A stretch of DNA of 64,000 nt from assembly GCF_900176645.1 (NCBI RefSeq), contig NZ_FXAN01000042.1, positions 1 through 64,000 on the forward strand. The letters run 5' to 3'. Origin of the DNA: Burkholderia singularis (GTDB lineage: Bacteria; Pseudomonadota; Gammaproteobacteria; Burkholderiales; Burkholderiaceae). The notes under the pieces are model-generated. The model was not told the DNA's origin. It ran no database searches and was given only the letters and a program-made list of their open reading frames with translations. This document shows positions 37,316-46,988 of this stretch, in pieces (position 1 is the first letter of the stretch; each line of letters opens with the position of its first letter). The position numbers and the translations under genes were made by a program.

Positions 37316-38035
37316 TCGGCATGGGTGTTCCTGTGCATAGTCTGGCCTTCCTTGGATGCTTGGACTGGGCTTTTGGTGCTGCCGTACATTGCTTTTTCTG
37401 ATTTGGGGCGCGGCTTCAAACCGGCATTGCGGACGATTTGGCAGCGATGCTGCGAACGGCAAATGTTTCGGATGGTTCGGGGCTACCATGCCGTCGCTGA
37501 CTGAATGGCGGGCAGTTGGCCATATCAGCGTGCTTGTCCGATTCTCTTCGCACTGTCCGTTGGTGTCAACGTCACCTGGAAGTGAATTTTCGGAATGTTT
37601 TTCGATTCCGTGGCTGCCCTCACATAAATCAATCTTGACGCTTGCGATGCCGGCGGAGAACAAATCATGCCCGGTTCGTCATTTATTATCGAGATAGCCA
37701 AGATAAGTGAATTGGCGGAGCGGGGCGCTGAAGCCGGCTTGGCTTGACGGCTCCAAAAGAATCAAAATCCGCAATCTATTATCAACAGATTTTATCCATT
37801 AAATGTTTATCGATCAATATTAATTCCGGATGGTTTGTAATGTCGTACCTGATTAAATTTCGTGACGGGAATGTGCTGTAAATAAGTGAATTGTGATGGC
37901 GGATCGTTTAAGCATTGTCTGAATGAAGAGGGTCGTCAAAGCCAGGTTCCCAGGCTGGCTGTTTTGTATAGCTGGCGGCGCGTGGGTTGTTCGCACTGGC
38001 TTGGGGGCGGAAGAAAATCTTTTGACGAAATGAAT
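37316..38035. other. Intergenic region with no gene seen
   Basis: About 720 bases between the orphan gene and the metE terminator. Overlapping open frames on both strands (about 37310-37700) are Cys/Trp-rich or Pro/Ser-rich and show no family likeness. The section 37770-37900 is strongly A/T-rich. Confidence 0.5.
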
Positions 38036-38067
38036 CGCCCCGGGCCGGAATGCACCGGCCCGGGGCG
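38036..38067 (-). terminator. Probable terminator of metE
   Basis: A perfect 13-bp G/C stem, CGCCCCGGGCCGG with its complement (38036-38048, 38055-38067) and a 6-base loop, sits 50 bases after the metE stop. The minus-strand sequence beyond is only moderately T-rich (ATTCATTTCGTC), so termination may be incomplete or bidirectional. Confidence 0.75.
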
Positions 38068-38117
38068 TCAATGCCGCGCCCTGCCACGCGCGATGCGCGC
38101 TCGGCGGGGCAATACGA

Positions 38118-40412
38118 TTACTGCACCTGGTTGCGCAGCGTCTTGGCCGCGGCTACCATGTTCGTCAGCGCCGGAATCACTTCCGTCCACTGGCGCGTCT
38201 TCAGCCCGCAGTCCGGGTTCACCCACAGTCGTTGCGCCGGAATTCGCTCGGCCGCTTTCTTCATAAGCTGGACTATATGCTCCTGGGTCGGGATATTCGG
38301 CGAGTGAATATCGTAGACGCCCGGTCCGATCTCGTTCGGATATTTGAAGTTGTCGAACGCGTCGAGCAATTCCATATCCGAGCGCGAAGTCTCGATCGTG
38401 ATCACGTCGGCGTCCATGTCTGCGATCGACGCGATGATGTCGTTGAACTCCGAGTAGCACATATGCGTGTGAATCTGGGTTTCGTCGCCTACGCCGTTGG
38501 CGGCAATGCGGAACGATTCGATGGCCCAATCCAGATATTCCTTCCATTGCGAACGCCGCAGCGGCAGGCCCTCGCGCAGTGCCGCCTCGTCGATTTGGAT
38601 CACGCGGATGCCGGCCTTCTCGAGGTCGAGCACTTCATTGCGGATCGCGAGCGCGAGCTGAAGGCACGACACCGAACGAGGTTGATCGTCGCGCACGAAC
38701 GACCAGTTGAGGATCGTCACGGGGCCGGTCAGCATGCCTTTCATCGGTTTGCTGGTCAGCGACTGCGCATACTCGATCCACTCCACGGTCATCGCGCTTG
38801 GGCGGCTGATGTCGCCGAACAGGATAGGCGGTTTCACGCAGCGCGAGCCATACGACTGTACCCAGCCAAACTGGCTGAACGCGTAACCTTCGAGCTGCTC
38901 CCCGAAATACTCGACCATGTCGTTGCGTTCGGCTTCGCCGTGAACCAGTACGTCCAGGCCCAGTGCTTCCTGCTCGCGGATGCTGCGCGCGATCTCCGCG
39001 CGCATCGCGGCCTTGTAGCGGGCTTCGTCAAGCGCGCCGGCCTTGAACTGGCTGCGCGCGTGGCGGATTTCTCCGGTTTGCGGGAACGAGCCGATCGTGG
39101 TGGTGGGGAACGCGGGCAGCTTCAGCCGTTCGTTCTGCTTCTGTGCGCGGACGCCATATGGACTCTGCCGCCGGCCGAGCGCCGCGGTGATGCGCTCGAC
39201 CGCGGCCTTGACCGCCGGATTGTGAACGCGCGGCGAGGTGCGGCGGCTTTCGATTGCGGCCGCATTCGCGGCGAGTTCGTTGGCGACCGATGCGCGGCCG
39301 TGATTCAGCGCCGACGCGAGCACCTTCAGTTCGTCGAGCTTTTGCAGCGCGAACGCGAGCCATGAACGGATCGCCGGATCGAGCTTCTGTTCGCTCGACA
39401 GATCCACCGGCACGTGCAGCAGCGAGCACGACGGCGCGATCCACAGCCGGGAGCCGAGCGCTTGCGCGAGCGGCTCGAGCCAGTCGAGCGTTGCGGCGAG
39501 ATCGGTCTTCCAGATGTTCCGGCCGTTGATCGCGCCGACCGATAGCACGCGGTCCGCCGGCAGTTGGCGAGCGAGCGTGGCGACTTCGTCGCGTGCGTTG
39601 ATCGCATCGATGTGCAGACCTTCGACCGGCAACGAGCACGCGAGCGCGAGATTCTCGCGCAATGAGCCGAAATAAGTCGCGAGCAGCAGCTTGACGCGCC
39701 GCGTTTCGAGCGCCTCGTATGCGGTGACGAATGCTCGTTGCCACGCGGGATCGAGTTCGGTGACGAGCGCCGGTTCGTCGATTTGCACCCACTCGACGCC
39801 CTGGGCGACAAAATGGTCGAGCAGCGCGGCGTAGACAGGCAGCAGCTTCGGCAGTAGCGCGAGGCGGTCCGAATCGTCCTTCGCCTTGCCGAGCCAAAGA
39901 TACGTGACAGGGCCGATGATCACGGGTTTGGCGTTCACGTTGGCGGCGCGGGCCTCGGTCAATTGCGAGACGAGCCGCGACGCGTCCAGCGAAAAACGGG
40001 TCGTCGCGGTGAATTCCGGCACGATGTAGTGGTAGTTCGTATCGAACCATTTGGTCATCTCGCCGGCCGCGACGCCGCCGCAGCACGCGCCGTGTTCTTC
40101 CGCGGTTGGCGCGGAGCGGCCGCGCGCTACCCGGAAGTAGTTGTCGAGCGTGTCGCCGCGAAAGTCTTGCACGCGTTCCGGCAGGTTGCCGAGCGTGAAG
40201 CTCATGTCGAGCACGTGGTCGTAGAACGAGAAGTCGCCGACCGGAACCAGATCGAGACCCTGTTGATTGTCCCAATGGCGCTGGCGCAATTGCGTGCCCA
40301 GCGTCTTGAGCTGGTCGCGCGAAGACTGACCTTTCCAGTAGTTTTCGAGCGCGAATTTCAGCTCGCGCGTCGCCCCGATGCGAGGAAAGCCGAGATTATG
40401 TGTCGTGACCAT
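38118..40412 (-). CDS. metE: Cobalamin-independent methionine synthase MetE (764 aa)
   Basis: The enzyme methylates homocysteine using 5-methyltetrahydropteroyltriglutamate, the last step of methionine synthesis, in the cytoplasm. The opening [20 protein letters not shown], the zinc ligands in [10 protein letters not shown] (His and Cys) and the last ligand Cys in [10 protein letters not shown] are all present, as is the catalytic-region [20 protein letters not shown]. Length 764 equals the family norm. The start at 40412 is fixed by this N-terminus; a 30-residue upstream extension is spurious. It is divergent from the LysR activator metR, with a MetR-type inverted repeat between them. Confidence 0.97.
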   Translation of the reverse strand: MVTTHNLGFPRIGATRELKFALENYWKGQSSRDQLKTLGTQLRQRHWDNQQGLDLVPVGDFSFYDHVLDMSFTLGNLPERVQDFRGDTLDNYFRVARGRSAPTAEEHGACCGGVAAGEMTKWFDTNYHYIVPEFTATTRFSLDASRLVSQLTEARAANVNAKPVIIGPVTYLWLGKAKDDSDRLALLPKLLPVYAALLDHFVAQGVEWVQIDEPALVTELDPAWQRAFVTAYEALETRRVKLLLATYFGSLRENLALACSLPVEGLHIDAINARDEVATLARQLPADRVLSVGAINGRNIWKTDLAATLDWLEPLAQALGSRLWIAPSCSLLHVPVDLSSEQKLDPAIRSWLAFALQKLDELKVLASALNHGRASVANELAANAAAIESRRTSPRVHNPAVKAAVERITAALGRRQSPYGVRAQKQNERLKLPAFPTTTIGSFPQTGEIRHARSQFKAGALDEARYKAAMRAEIARSIREQEALGLDVLVHGEAERNDMVEYFGEQLEGYAFSQFGWVQSYGSRCVKPPILFGDISRPSAMTVEWIEYAQSLTSKPMKGMLTGPVTILNWSFVRDDQPRSVSCLQLALAIRNEVLDLEKAGIRVIQIDEAALREGLPLRRSQWKEYLDWAIESFRIAANGVGDETQIHTHMCYSEFNDIIASIADMDADVITIETSRSDMELLDAFDNFKYPNEIGPGVYDIHSPNIPTQEHIVQLMKKAAERIPAQRLWVNPDCGLKTRQWTEVIPALTNMVAAAKTLRNQVQ

Positions 40413-40473
40413 GAGAGCCGCCGTTTGCAGTGGGATTGAAGGGATTCGGCGGCCATGATAGGGTTTTCGAGGC

Positions 40474-40498
40474 ATGAAATAAAATGGCATTATTTCAT
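40474..40498. promoter_or_regulatory. MetR-type operator between metE and metR
   Basis: A perfect inverted repeat ATGAAATAA-(7)-TTATTTCAT spans 40474-40498. It contains the TGAA...TTCA half-sites recognised by MetR (TGAA-N5-TTCA-like, here wider). It is placed between the divergent starts, 62 bases from metE and 46 from metR, as expected for activation of metE and autoregulation. Confidence 0.8.
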
Positions 40499-40543
40499 TC
40501 ATCCATTAAATTTTTTCATGCGAATTTTTCGTGAGTCCTAGCC

Positions 40544-41452
40544 ATGCTGGAGCGGTTTCATCTGGTCATCATTCGTGAAGTGGAGCGCCAAGGGTCGTTG
40601 ACGGCGGCGGCCAACGCGTTGTATCTCACGCAATCGGCACTCAGTCATACCGTCAAGAAAATCGAGCAGCAGCTCGGCACGCCGATCTGGGACCGGCAAG
40701 GGCGAAGCTTGCGGCTGACGCAGGCGGGGCAGTATCTGCTCGCGCTCGCGAACCGGCTGCTGCCGCAGTTCGAGCATGCGGAAGCGCGAATGAAGCAGTA
40801 TGCGAACGGCGAACGCGGCACGCTGCGCATCGGTATGGAGTGCCATCCGTGCTATCAGTGGCTGTTGAAAGTGGTGTCGCCGTATTTGGCGCGCTGGCCC
40901 GATGTCGATGTGGACGTCAAGCAACGTTTCCAGTTCGGGGGTATCGGCGCGCTGTTCGGCTACGACATCGACGTGCTCGTGACGCCCGATCCGCTGAACA
41001 AGCCCGGGCTGCGCTTCGAGCCGGTGTTCGACTACGAGCAGGTGCTGGTGGTGGCGGATCAGCACCGCCTCGCGAGCATGGACTATGTCAAGGCGGCCCA
41101 GCTCGCGGACGAAACCTTGATTACCTATCCGGTCGAAACCGATCGGTTGGACATCTACACCCAGTTCCTCATGCCGGCGGGCATCGTTCCCAAGCGGCAC
41201 AAGGCGATCGAGACGACCGACATCATGCTCCAGATGGTGGCGAGCGGGCGCGGCGTGGCGGCGCTGCCGCGCTGGCTCGCCGACGAATACTCGGACCGGA
41301 TGCCGGTGGTGCCGGTCAAACTCGGCAAGGACGGCATTGCCAAGCAGATATTCCTGGGCACGCGGGACGCGGATGCGTCGATCGACTATTTGGCCGCGTT
41401 CGTCGATCTTGCCCGCGCATCGACGCTCGGCGCGCCGAGGGTTCGCCGTTAA
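40544..41452 (+). CDS. metR: LysR-family activator of methionine biosynthesis MetR (302 aa)
   Basis: A LysR regulator starting MLERFHLVIIREVERQGSLT, then the HTH AANALYLTQSALSHTVKKIE, closely matching MetR. The effector domain begins GTLRIGMECHPCYQWLLKVV, where the MECHPC motif is diagnostic of MetR, which uses homocysteine as coactivator. It is divergent from metE. No better start exists in frame. Confidence 0.95.
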   Translation: MLERFHLVIIREVERQGSLTAAANALYLTQSALSHTVKKIEQQLGTPIWDRQGRSLRLTQAGQYLLALANRLLPQFEHAEARMKQYANGERGTLRIGMECHPCYQWLLKVVSPYLARWPDVDVDVKQRFQFGGIGALFGYDIDVLVTPDPLNKPGLRFEPVFDYEQVLVVADQHRLASMDYVKAAQLADETLITYPVETDRLDIYTQFLMPAGIVPKRHKAIETTDIMLQMVASGRGVAALPRWLADEYSDRMPVVPVKLGKDGIAKQIFLGTRDADASIDYLAAFVDLARASTLGAPRVRR

Positions 41453-41566
41453 TTCTCCGAACCAGACGAATCGCGCTGCGATAACGTGGCATTTTTCGCG
41501 GATTCGCGTGAACGCGTTCGGGATGCGCCGGGTCAGGCGCGATCCGGCGGTTGGCCGCGCTCGGCT

Positions 41567-41821
41567 CTACGCGCCGGGCTGACAGTGCGTGGGATCGAGC
41601 AGCCGGGCGATCGTCGCTCGCATGGTCGCCGGCGTGCCGATGACGGCGAAGTGAAACTTGCGCCGCGCCATCGCCGCAAACGTCGCCGGGACTGCATGAA
41701 GCGAAGCTCGCGCGAGCCGCTCGGCGCACGATGCGCATCGCGCATTCGACGAACGCGCATGCAGCGGTGGCCGATGCGCGCCATTTTCGTGGCGCGGCGT
41801 CGAAAAGCCGCCGACGGTCAT
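41567..41821 (-). CDS. Small hypothetical protein coupled to the PHB depolymerase (84 aa)
   Basis: The ATG at 41821 overlaps the TGA of the depolymerase gene (ATGA), and the frame runs 84 codons with G/C-rich third positions to TAG. It begins MTVGGFSTPRHENGAHRPPL and ends FHFAVIGTPATMRATIARLL then DPTHCQPGA, with several Cys and Arg. I recognise no family and see no signal peptide. Tight coupling to an exported esterase argues that it is translated, though it could be a decayed remnant or a readthrough frame. The 41453-41566 region beyond it shows nothing. Confidence 0.4.
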   Translation of the reverse strand: MTVGGFSTPRHENGAHRPPLHARSSNARCASCAERLARASLHAVPATFAAMARRKFHFAVIGTPATMRATIARLLDPTHCQPGA

Positions 41822-43299
41822 GGGCAGTTGCCGACGATGTAGTAGCCGGCCGCCGTTTGCGCGAGGGTAGTCGTGTAAAAGACGTTGTCCAAGCCCATGC
41901 TCTGGTTCGAGCCGTTGGCGTAGGCGATGCCGCCGGAATCGTGCGCCCGCCCGGCGAGCACGTGTGCGTAGTTGCTGCCCGTGGTGGCGGTGCAGGCAAA
42001 GCTCGATTGCGTCGTGGCCGATACGGCGGACGATTGGGCGCTTTCGCCCGCTTGCGGATCGATTTCGGTGACGGTGTACGAATAGGTCGTTGCGGCGTTC
42101 AGGCCGGTGTCGGTGTAGGACGTCGAGGCGGTCGAACCAACCTTCACGCCGTTGCGGTACACGTTGTAGCCGCTGGCGTTCGCGACTGCATTCCAGGCCA
42201 GCGAAACGGTGGTTTGGGTCGTCCCCGTGACAGCAAGGCCGGTCGGCGCGCCACCGGGCTGTGTCGTTACCGAGCCGGTGCGCAAATTGTTCTTGACCCA
42301 ATAGTCCATCACGAACGCCGGATAGTTGATGTGCGTGGCGTCGACATAGTTGATATTGTTGCCCCCGGCGCCCGCCGGCCATGCATGCGCCATGCCCGAT
42401 ACCGTGATCTCATGGGTGCGCACGTGGCCGCTGCTGTCGGTATACGGTGTGTTGACTCCGCCGCCGGGAACCGATACTTGCGCCCCTTGCGTGAATGTGC
42501 CGCCGTAGACGAGCCGCAATGCCGCCGTGTCGATCGGGCCATATCCTTGCGCTACCGTATAGTCCGATGTGCCCCACACGGCGCCGGCAATCTGGGTCGA
42601 GAACCGGCCGGCGTTCGAGCCCGCCCACGCCTTACAGTTGTTGGCTGCGGTGGCCGCGGTATAGCCGGGCGGGACATAGCTGATTTGCGCGGTGGTCGTG
42701 CCTGGCGGCGGCCCGGCATTGATGCCGATGCCGGCAAAAATGTCCGGTGCGATGCAGCCGAGCACCATGGTCATGCCGCCGCCGGACGACAGCCCGGCCA
42801 CGTACACTTGATTCGGATCGATCGCGTATTGCGAATTGGCGACGAAGCGCTGGACCAGGTCCAGCAGCACGCCGACGTGCCCGGATGCGCGGTTCGGCGA
42901 CGTGTTCGCATAGTCCCAGCAATGGTTGTAATAAACATTGCCGGTTGCGTTGGGCGCCAAGATGATTGCGCCGTATTGATCGGCGATGGTTTTCCAATTG
43001 AAACCGGCCCCGTTGGCGCCGTCGATCACGTCGCCGGACGCTGTTTGCTGGCATCCGTGCAATACCAGCACAAGCGCCCGCTTGCCATTGGGCGTCGTCG
43101 GCTGGGTGGCCGGCCAGTAGAAATAGCCTGTCAGGTTGCCGCCGTTGACGGTATCGGCGGCCCAGGTTTGCTGGCTGCTCCACGCGCCGGGGCCGGCAGG
43201 AACAGCGGCGCGGGTGACGAAAGAGAGGCTCGCCAGCGTGCAGGCCGCAATGAGCCCGGCGATCCATCGCGACAGTCGCCGCGCGTTGCGGTAGGCCAT
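41818..43299 (-). CDS. phaZ: Extracellular PHB depolymerase family esterase (493 aa)
   Basis: A secreted serine esterase of the PHB-depolymerase (LpqC/Esterase_phd) family. The signal peptide runs from MAYRNARRLSRWIAGLIAAC to about VTRAAV. The oxyanion-hole region LVLVLHGCQQTASGDVIDGA and the lipase box VYVAGLSSGGGMTMVLG are present, and the catalytic His is probably in VSGMAHAWPAGAGG. After the catalytic domain comes a fibronectin type III-like module (GLAVTGTTQTTVSLAWNAV...) and a C-terminal substrate-binding region near the end with two Cys. The start at 43299 is favoured by GGAGAGA at -9; the next upstream Met overlaps it. Extracellular PHB hydrolysis is the probable role. Confidence 0.9.
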   Translation of the reverse strand: MAYRNARRLSRWIAGLIAACTLASLSFVTRAAVPAGPGAWSSQQTWAADTVNGGNLTGYFYWPATQPTTPNGKRALVLVLHGCQQTASGDVIDGANGAGFNWKTIADQYGAIILAPNATGNVYYNHCWDYANTSPNRASGHVGVLLDLVQRFVANSQYAIDPNQVYVAGLSSGGGMTMVLGCIAPDIFAGIGINAGPPPGTTTAQISYVPPGYTAATAANNCKAWAGSNAGRFSTQIAGAVWGTSDYTVAQGYGPIDTAALRLVYGGTFTQGAQVSVPGGGVNTPYTDSSGHVRTHEITVSGMAHAWPAGAGGNNINYVDATHINYPAFVMDYWVKNNLRTGSVTTQPGGAPTGLAVTGTTQTTVSLAWNAVANASGYNVYRNGVKVGSTASTSYTDTGLNAATTYSYTVTEIDPQAGESAQSSAVSATTQSSFACTATTGSNYAHVLAGRAHDSGGIAYANGSNQSMGLDNVFYTTTLAQTAAGYYIVGNCP

Positions 43300-43768
43300 G
43301 ATGTCTCTCTCCATGATGGTCCAGTGATGCGATGCTCTTCGCGGCTTTTCGTCGCGTTGCGTATCCCGCTCTTCAGTGACGAGCGGTTCTCGCGACTTCC
43401 TTTTTTATCCGCCAAGCTTTTGATGGGCCGTGCGCGAATAGGTTGAGGATATGGAAATAAAGCATGCCGATATGCACGGGTCAATCTGAGATTTCCCCGA
43501 ATCCTTTCGCGATCCGGCTTGCCGGCGCGGCGCATTGAGTAACGGTCATGTGCCGTCGATCGAAATCGCATGACGTTTGCTGCGATGCGAGCGCTTGCTT
43601 GGCCGCAAGCTGCCGCCGTGCGCGGCCAGCGCGCATTGGGCGTCGCGGCTAGCGCTTGCACTTGACGCCTGGCATGGCCGGTCATGCACCATATTCGTGA
43701 ATGGATGTCGAATGGACAATGGCCAGGCGTAATGAAACCGGCGCAACGGGCCGAGCCGGGCGGATGGC
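43300..43768. other. Intergenic region with no gene seen
   Basis: About 470 bases upstream of phaZ (the phaZ promoter presumably lies at its left edge) and downstream of argO. I find no plausible small gene, repeat or terminator. Confidence 0.5.
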
Positions 43769-44389
43769 TCAGTGCAACTGGGCGGCCGCGACGAATAACA
43801 CCATGCCGCCGATCGTACCGTCGAGCACGCGCCACGCGAATGCGCGCTTGAACCATGGAGCAAGAAGCCGCGCGCCGTAGCCGAGCCCGACGAACCAGAT
43901 CGCGCTGGCCGCCATCGCGCCGAGCGCGAATGCACTGCGTGCGTGCTCGGGTTCGCGTGCGCCGGCCGTGCCGATCAGCAGGAACGTGTCGAGATATACG
44001 TGCGGATTGAGCCAGGTGAGCGCGAGCGTCGTCAGCACGATCGTCCACGCGCGCTGCTCGGGTTGCGCGGCGGCCGGGGCTGCTGCGTCGAGGGCCGTGT
44101 GCGTCGGCTTGAGCGCGCGGCGCAATGCACCGAAACCAAACCACGCGAGATAAGCGAGACCCACATACAGCACGGCATGAACGAAGGCCGGATAACGCTC
44201 GACGAGCGCCGACGCGCCGCCTACCCCGGCGCTGATCAACAGCATGTCCGACAGCGCGCAGATCAGCACGATCTTGCCGACATGCGAGCGCATGATGCCT
44301 TGCTTGAGGACGAAGGCATTCTGCAGGCCGATCGTGATGATGAGGGATGCGGACAGCATCATGCCGTGGGAAAAAGCGGTCCAATTCAT
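43769..44389 (-). CDS. argO: LysE/ArgO-family basic amino acid exporter (206 aa)
   Basis: An inner-membrane exporter of about six helices, starting MNWTAFSHGMMLSASLIITI and continuing GLQNAFVLKQGIMRSHVGKI, the typical LysE/ArgO opening. The conserved TLALTWLNPHVYLDTFLLIG lies mid-protein. It is divergent from an ArgP-type LysR, the regulatory arrangement known for argO (exporter of arginine and canavanine, induced through ArgP). The start at 44389 is the only sensible one. Lysine is an alternative substrate. Confidence 0.93.
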   Translation of the reverse strand: MNWTAFSHGMMLSASLIITIGLQNAFVLKQGIMRSHVGKIVLICALSDMLLISAGVGGASALVERYPAFVHAVLYVGLAYLAWFGFGALRRALKPTHTALDAAAPAAAQPEQRAWTIVLTTLALTWLNPHVYLDTFLLIGTAGAREPEHARSAFALGAMAASAIWFVGLGYGARLLAPWFKRAFAWRVLDGTIGGMVLFVAAAQLH

Positions 44390-44447
44390 GGTGGTTGCGG
44401 CGGATTGGATGGACTGACGAAACGAAAGACGCTAGTCTCCGATAACC

Positions 44448-44463
44448 CTTTGCATAAGCAAAG
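44448..44463. promoter_or_regulatory. Candidate ArgP operator
   Basis: CTTTGC-ATAA-GCAAAG is an inverted repeat matching the LysR T-N11-A pattern (T44450 to A44462), lying between the divergent argO and argP starts. It probably serves argO activation and argP control. Confidence 0.6.
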
Positions 44464-44495
44464 CTAAATTGGCTAATGTCGATTAAGGAAAATTA

Positions 44496-45389
44496 ATGCT
44501 CGACTACGCATTGCTCGATGCGCTTGCCGAAGTGATCCGCCAGGGCTCGTTCGAGCGGGCGGCGAAGGCGCTCAACATATCGCCGTCGGCGGTGTCTCAG
44601 CGCGTGAAGCTGCTGGAGGAGCGGGTCGGCAGCGTGCTCGTCAAGCGCGGGCAGCCGTGTGTCGCGACGACGTCGGGCGCGCTGCTTTGCCGTCACACCG
44701 AGCGCGTGCGAATGCTTGAGGCGGAGCTGTCATCGCATATGCCGGCGGCTCCCGATGCGCTACCCGGCACATGGCCGACGCTGCGGGTCGCCGTCAACGA
44801 TGACAGCGTCGCCACGTGGTTTATCGATGCGGTCGGGCCGTTTTGCACGCAAAGCGACACGTTGCTCGACCTCGTGATCGACGATCAGGATCACACCGCC
44901 GAGCGGATTCGCGACGGCAGCGTACAAGGGGCGGTGACGGCCCTTGCCGAGCCGATCCAAGGCTGCCGCTCGACGCGCCTTGGCCGGATACGCTATCACC
45001 CGGTATGTTCGCCCGCGTTTTTCGAGCGCTATTTCAACGACGGCCTGAATCGTGATGCGCTGCGGCGCGCGCCGTGCGTGATGTTCAATTCGAAGGACAG
45101 CTTGCAGGCGCGTTTCATTCGGCGCGTGACGCGCGTGGATCTCGATCCGCCGCAGCATTGGATTCCGCACGTCGCCGGCTATCTGCGCGCATGCGAGGCC
45201 GGGCTGGGCTGGGGGATGTGCCCGAACCGGATGGTCGAGCGCCAGATTGCCGCGGGCGAACTGATCGATATGTCGCCGGGCAAGAGTGTCGATATCGAGC
45301 TTTACTGGCAGAGCTGGCGATTGTCGATCGGCTGGCTCGACGAGTTCGGCGCGGCGCTCAAGGCGCGCGCCGCGTTGTTCCTCGATTGA
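44496..45389 (+). CDS. argP: ArgP/LysG-type LysR regulator (297 aa)
   Basis: A LysR protein of the ArgP (IciA) group. The opening MLDYALLDALAEVIRQGSFE leads into the HTH AAKALNISPSAVSQRVKLLE, and the effector domain has TLRVAVNDDSVATWF and FCTQSDTLLDLVIDDQDHT, highly typical of ArgP. Divergent pairing with the exporter supports the name. It ends just before the convergent FNR-type gene. Confidence 0.93.
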   Translation: MLDYALLDALAEVIRQGSFERAAKALNISPSAVSQRVKLLEERVGSVLVKRGQPCVATTSGALLCRHTERVRMLEAELSSHMPAAPDALPGTWPTLRVAVNDDSVATWFIDAVGPFCTQSDTLLDLVIDDQDHTAERIRDGSVQGAVTALAEPIQGCRSTRLGRIRYHPVCSPAFFERYFNDGLNRDALRRAPCVMFNSKDSLQARFIRRVTRVDLDPPQHWIPHVAGYLRACEAGLGWGMCPNRMVERQIAAGELIDMSPGKSVDIELYWQSWRLSIGWLDEFGAALKARAALFLD

Positions 45390-45426
45390 TTGCGGTAAAA
45401 GAAACGCGACAGCGCGGCGCGATGGA

Positions 45427-46176
45427 TCACAAACGCCGCAAGCCGTCGAAATCGACGATCCGGACGATCCGCCCATGCATTTCAATGAGCCCGCGCTTAT
45501 GGAACTTCGATAACGTGCGGCTGACTGTTTCGAGCGTCATCCCGAGATAGCTGCCGATGTCCTCGCGCGTCATTCGCAAATTGAATTCGGTCGGCGAATA
45601 ACCGCGCTTCATGTAGCGCGACGACACGTCGAGCAGGAACGCCGCGACGCGCTCTTCGGCGTTCAGCGAGCCGAGCACCATTGCCTGCGACGTTTCCCGA
45701 ACGATCTGCTCGCTCATCAGTTTGTGCATCCGCAACTGCATCGTGCTGGCTTTCGAGCACAGTGCCTTCAACGCGCTGTAAGGGATCACGCAGACCGAAC
45801 TGTCTTCGAGCGCGATCGCGGTGCGCGGATGCGCGTCGTCGCAGATGCCGTCGAGGCCGAGCGCTTCGCCTGCAAGATGCAGGCCGGTGACCTGTTCGCG
45901 CCCGTCGTATCGAGTCGCGACCGTCTTCAGCGATCCGGAGCGCACCGCGTACAGATTGTCGAAAGCGTCGCCTTCGCGGAATAGCGCTTCGTTGCGGCGC
46001 ACGGCTCGCGCGCTGCATATCACGGACTCGAGATGCGCGAGCGCTTCGGCCGTGAGCCCTTGCGGCATGCAGAGGTGGCGCATCGCACACGTCGAGCACT
46101 GCGCGGACCGGCGCGGCGTTCGGATGCCGGATGCGTGAGCCGGCGCGGCGGCGGAGCGGGGGACGGGCGTGAGCAT
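45427..46176 (-). CDS. FNR/ANR-type oxygen-sensing regulator (249 aa)
   Basis: A Crp/Fnr regulator with the [4Fe-4S] cysteine set: CSTCAMRHLC gives Cys27, Cys30 and Cys36, and Cys112 lies in GLDGICDDAHP, the same spacing class as FNR. The C-terminal HTH TREDIGSYLGMTLETVSRTL contains the ETVSR recognition residues that read TTGAT half-sites. So it should switch genes in low oxygen. The start at 46176 (ATG) is used; an in-frame TTG at 46212 has no ribosome site. The neighbouring universal stress protein gene is often an FNR target, but I saw no clear FNR box beside it. Confidence 0.9.
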   Translation of the reverse strand: MLTPVPRSAAAPAHASGIRTPRRSAQCSTCAMRHLCMPQGLTAEALAHLESVICSARAVRRNEALFREGDAFDNLYAVRSGSLKTVATRYDGREQVTGLHLAGEALGLDGICDDAHPRTAIALEDSSVCVIPYSALKALCSKASTMQLRMHKLMSEQIVRETSQAMVLGSLNAEERVAAFLLDVSSRYMKRGYSPTEFNLRMTREDIGSYLGMTLETVSRTLSKFHKRGLIEMHGRIVRIVDFDGLRRL

Positions 46177-46296
46177 GACGAACGGGCCTTGAAGTTCAGT
46201 GGGTTGGATCAATGCCGCAGCGGGCGCGAGCTGGGTTCGGCCACATCGCGCAATTCCGGTTGCGGCGAATCTGCGCGTTTGCTGCGGCGCGCATTT

Positions 46297-46764
46297 TTAC
46301 GGGTTGGCCGGCTGATGGGCGGCGGCCGGAATCAGCAGCACGGGCAGCACCGCCTGGCGGACGCACTGCTCGGCGACGCTGCCCAGCACGAGCCGCTTGA
46401 CGCCTCGGCGGCCATGCGTGCCGAGCACGAGCAGATCCGCGCCGAATGCTTTCGCGCCTTCGATGATCAGCGACGGCACATCGGCCAGCGACGTCTCGGC
46501 TTCGCCGATCTTCATGGTTCCGGTAACGTTGGCTTGCCGCATTCTCTGCGCGAGCTCCTGCGCGAGCGCGTTGCCTTGCTCGATCAGTTGATTGCGCAGC
46601 GGTGCCGGATCGTAGCCCGGGACGTTGTAGTAGATCGTGGCGTTTTCGACGACGTAGTACGGTTGCAATTCCGCCGCGTTCTCCTTCGCGAGCGCGAGCG
46701 CCGCGTCGAATGCATGGCGGGATGTTTCGCTGCCGTCGACTGCGACGAGGATGCGTTTGTACAT
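46297..46764 (-). CDS. Universal stress protein UspA family (155 aa)
   Basis: A cytoplasmic nucleotide-binding stress protein. MYKRILVAVDGSETSRHAFD begins the domain, and the ATP-binding loop GTHGRRGVKRLVLGSVAEQC matches the G-2x-G-9x-G-S pattern. Length 155 is usual for single-domain Usp. It lies next to the FNR-type regulator, a common pairing in low-oxygen survival regulons, and is read in the same direction. The start has the normal family N-terminus. Confidence 0.94.
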   Translation of the reverse strand: MYKRILVAVDGSETSRHAFDAALALAKENAAELQPYYVVENATIYYNVPGYDPAPLRNQLIEQGNALAQELAQRMRQANVTGTMKIGEAETSLADVPSLIIEGAKAFGADLLVLGTHGRRGVKRLVLGSVAEQCVRQAVLPVLLIPAAAHQPANP

Positions 46765-46988
46765 GATGTCTCCGTGGCGTGTTCAGGGAAAGATCGGCCG
46801 TTTGGCGGATGGCGTCCGCCGCCGTTCTTTTACAAAATAAACGATAGCTGACACCGGCCGGCGCGACCAATCGACGCGTAGGCGCCGATGCCGCATGCCA
46901 TGCCGGGGTGTTGGCGAACGCGGCCCGCCCGCCTCCGGATGCAGCGGTGCAACCATGCAGCGGGCGGTTGCCCGCCCGGCCGTCGAGG

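Noticed and set aside
41731..43446. Open frame of 571 codons on the plus strand
   Set aside because: It lies antisense to the PHB depolymerase and gives an Arg/Gly/Val-rich product without motifs.
46177..46296. FNR box near the FNR-type regulator and universal stress gene
   Set aside because: I looked for TTGAT-N4-ATCAA in the upstream regions and found only partial matches such as TTGGATCAA, not enough to claim a site.
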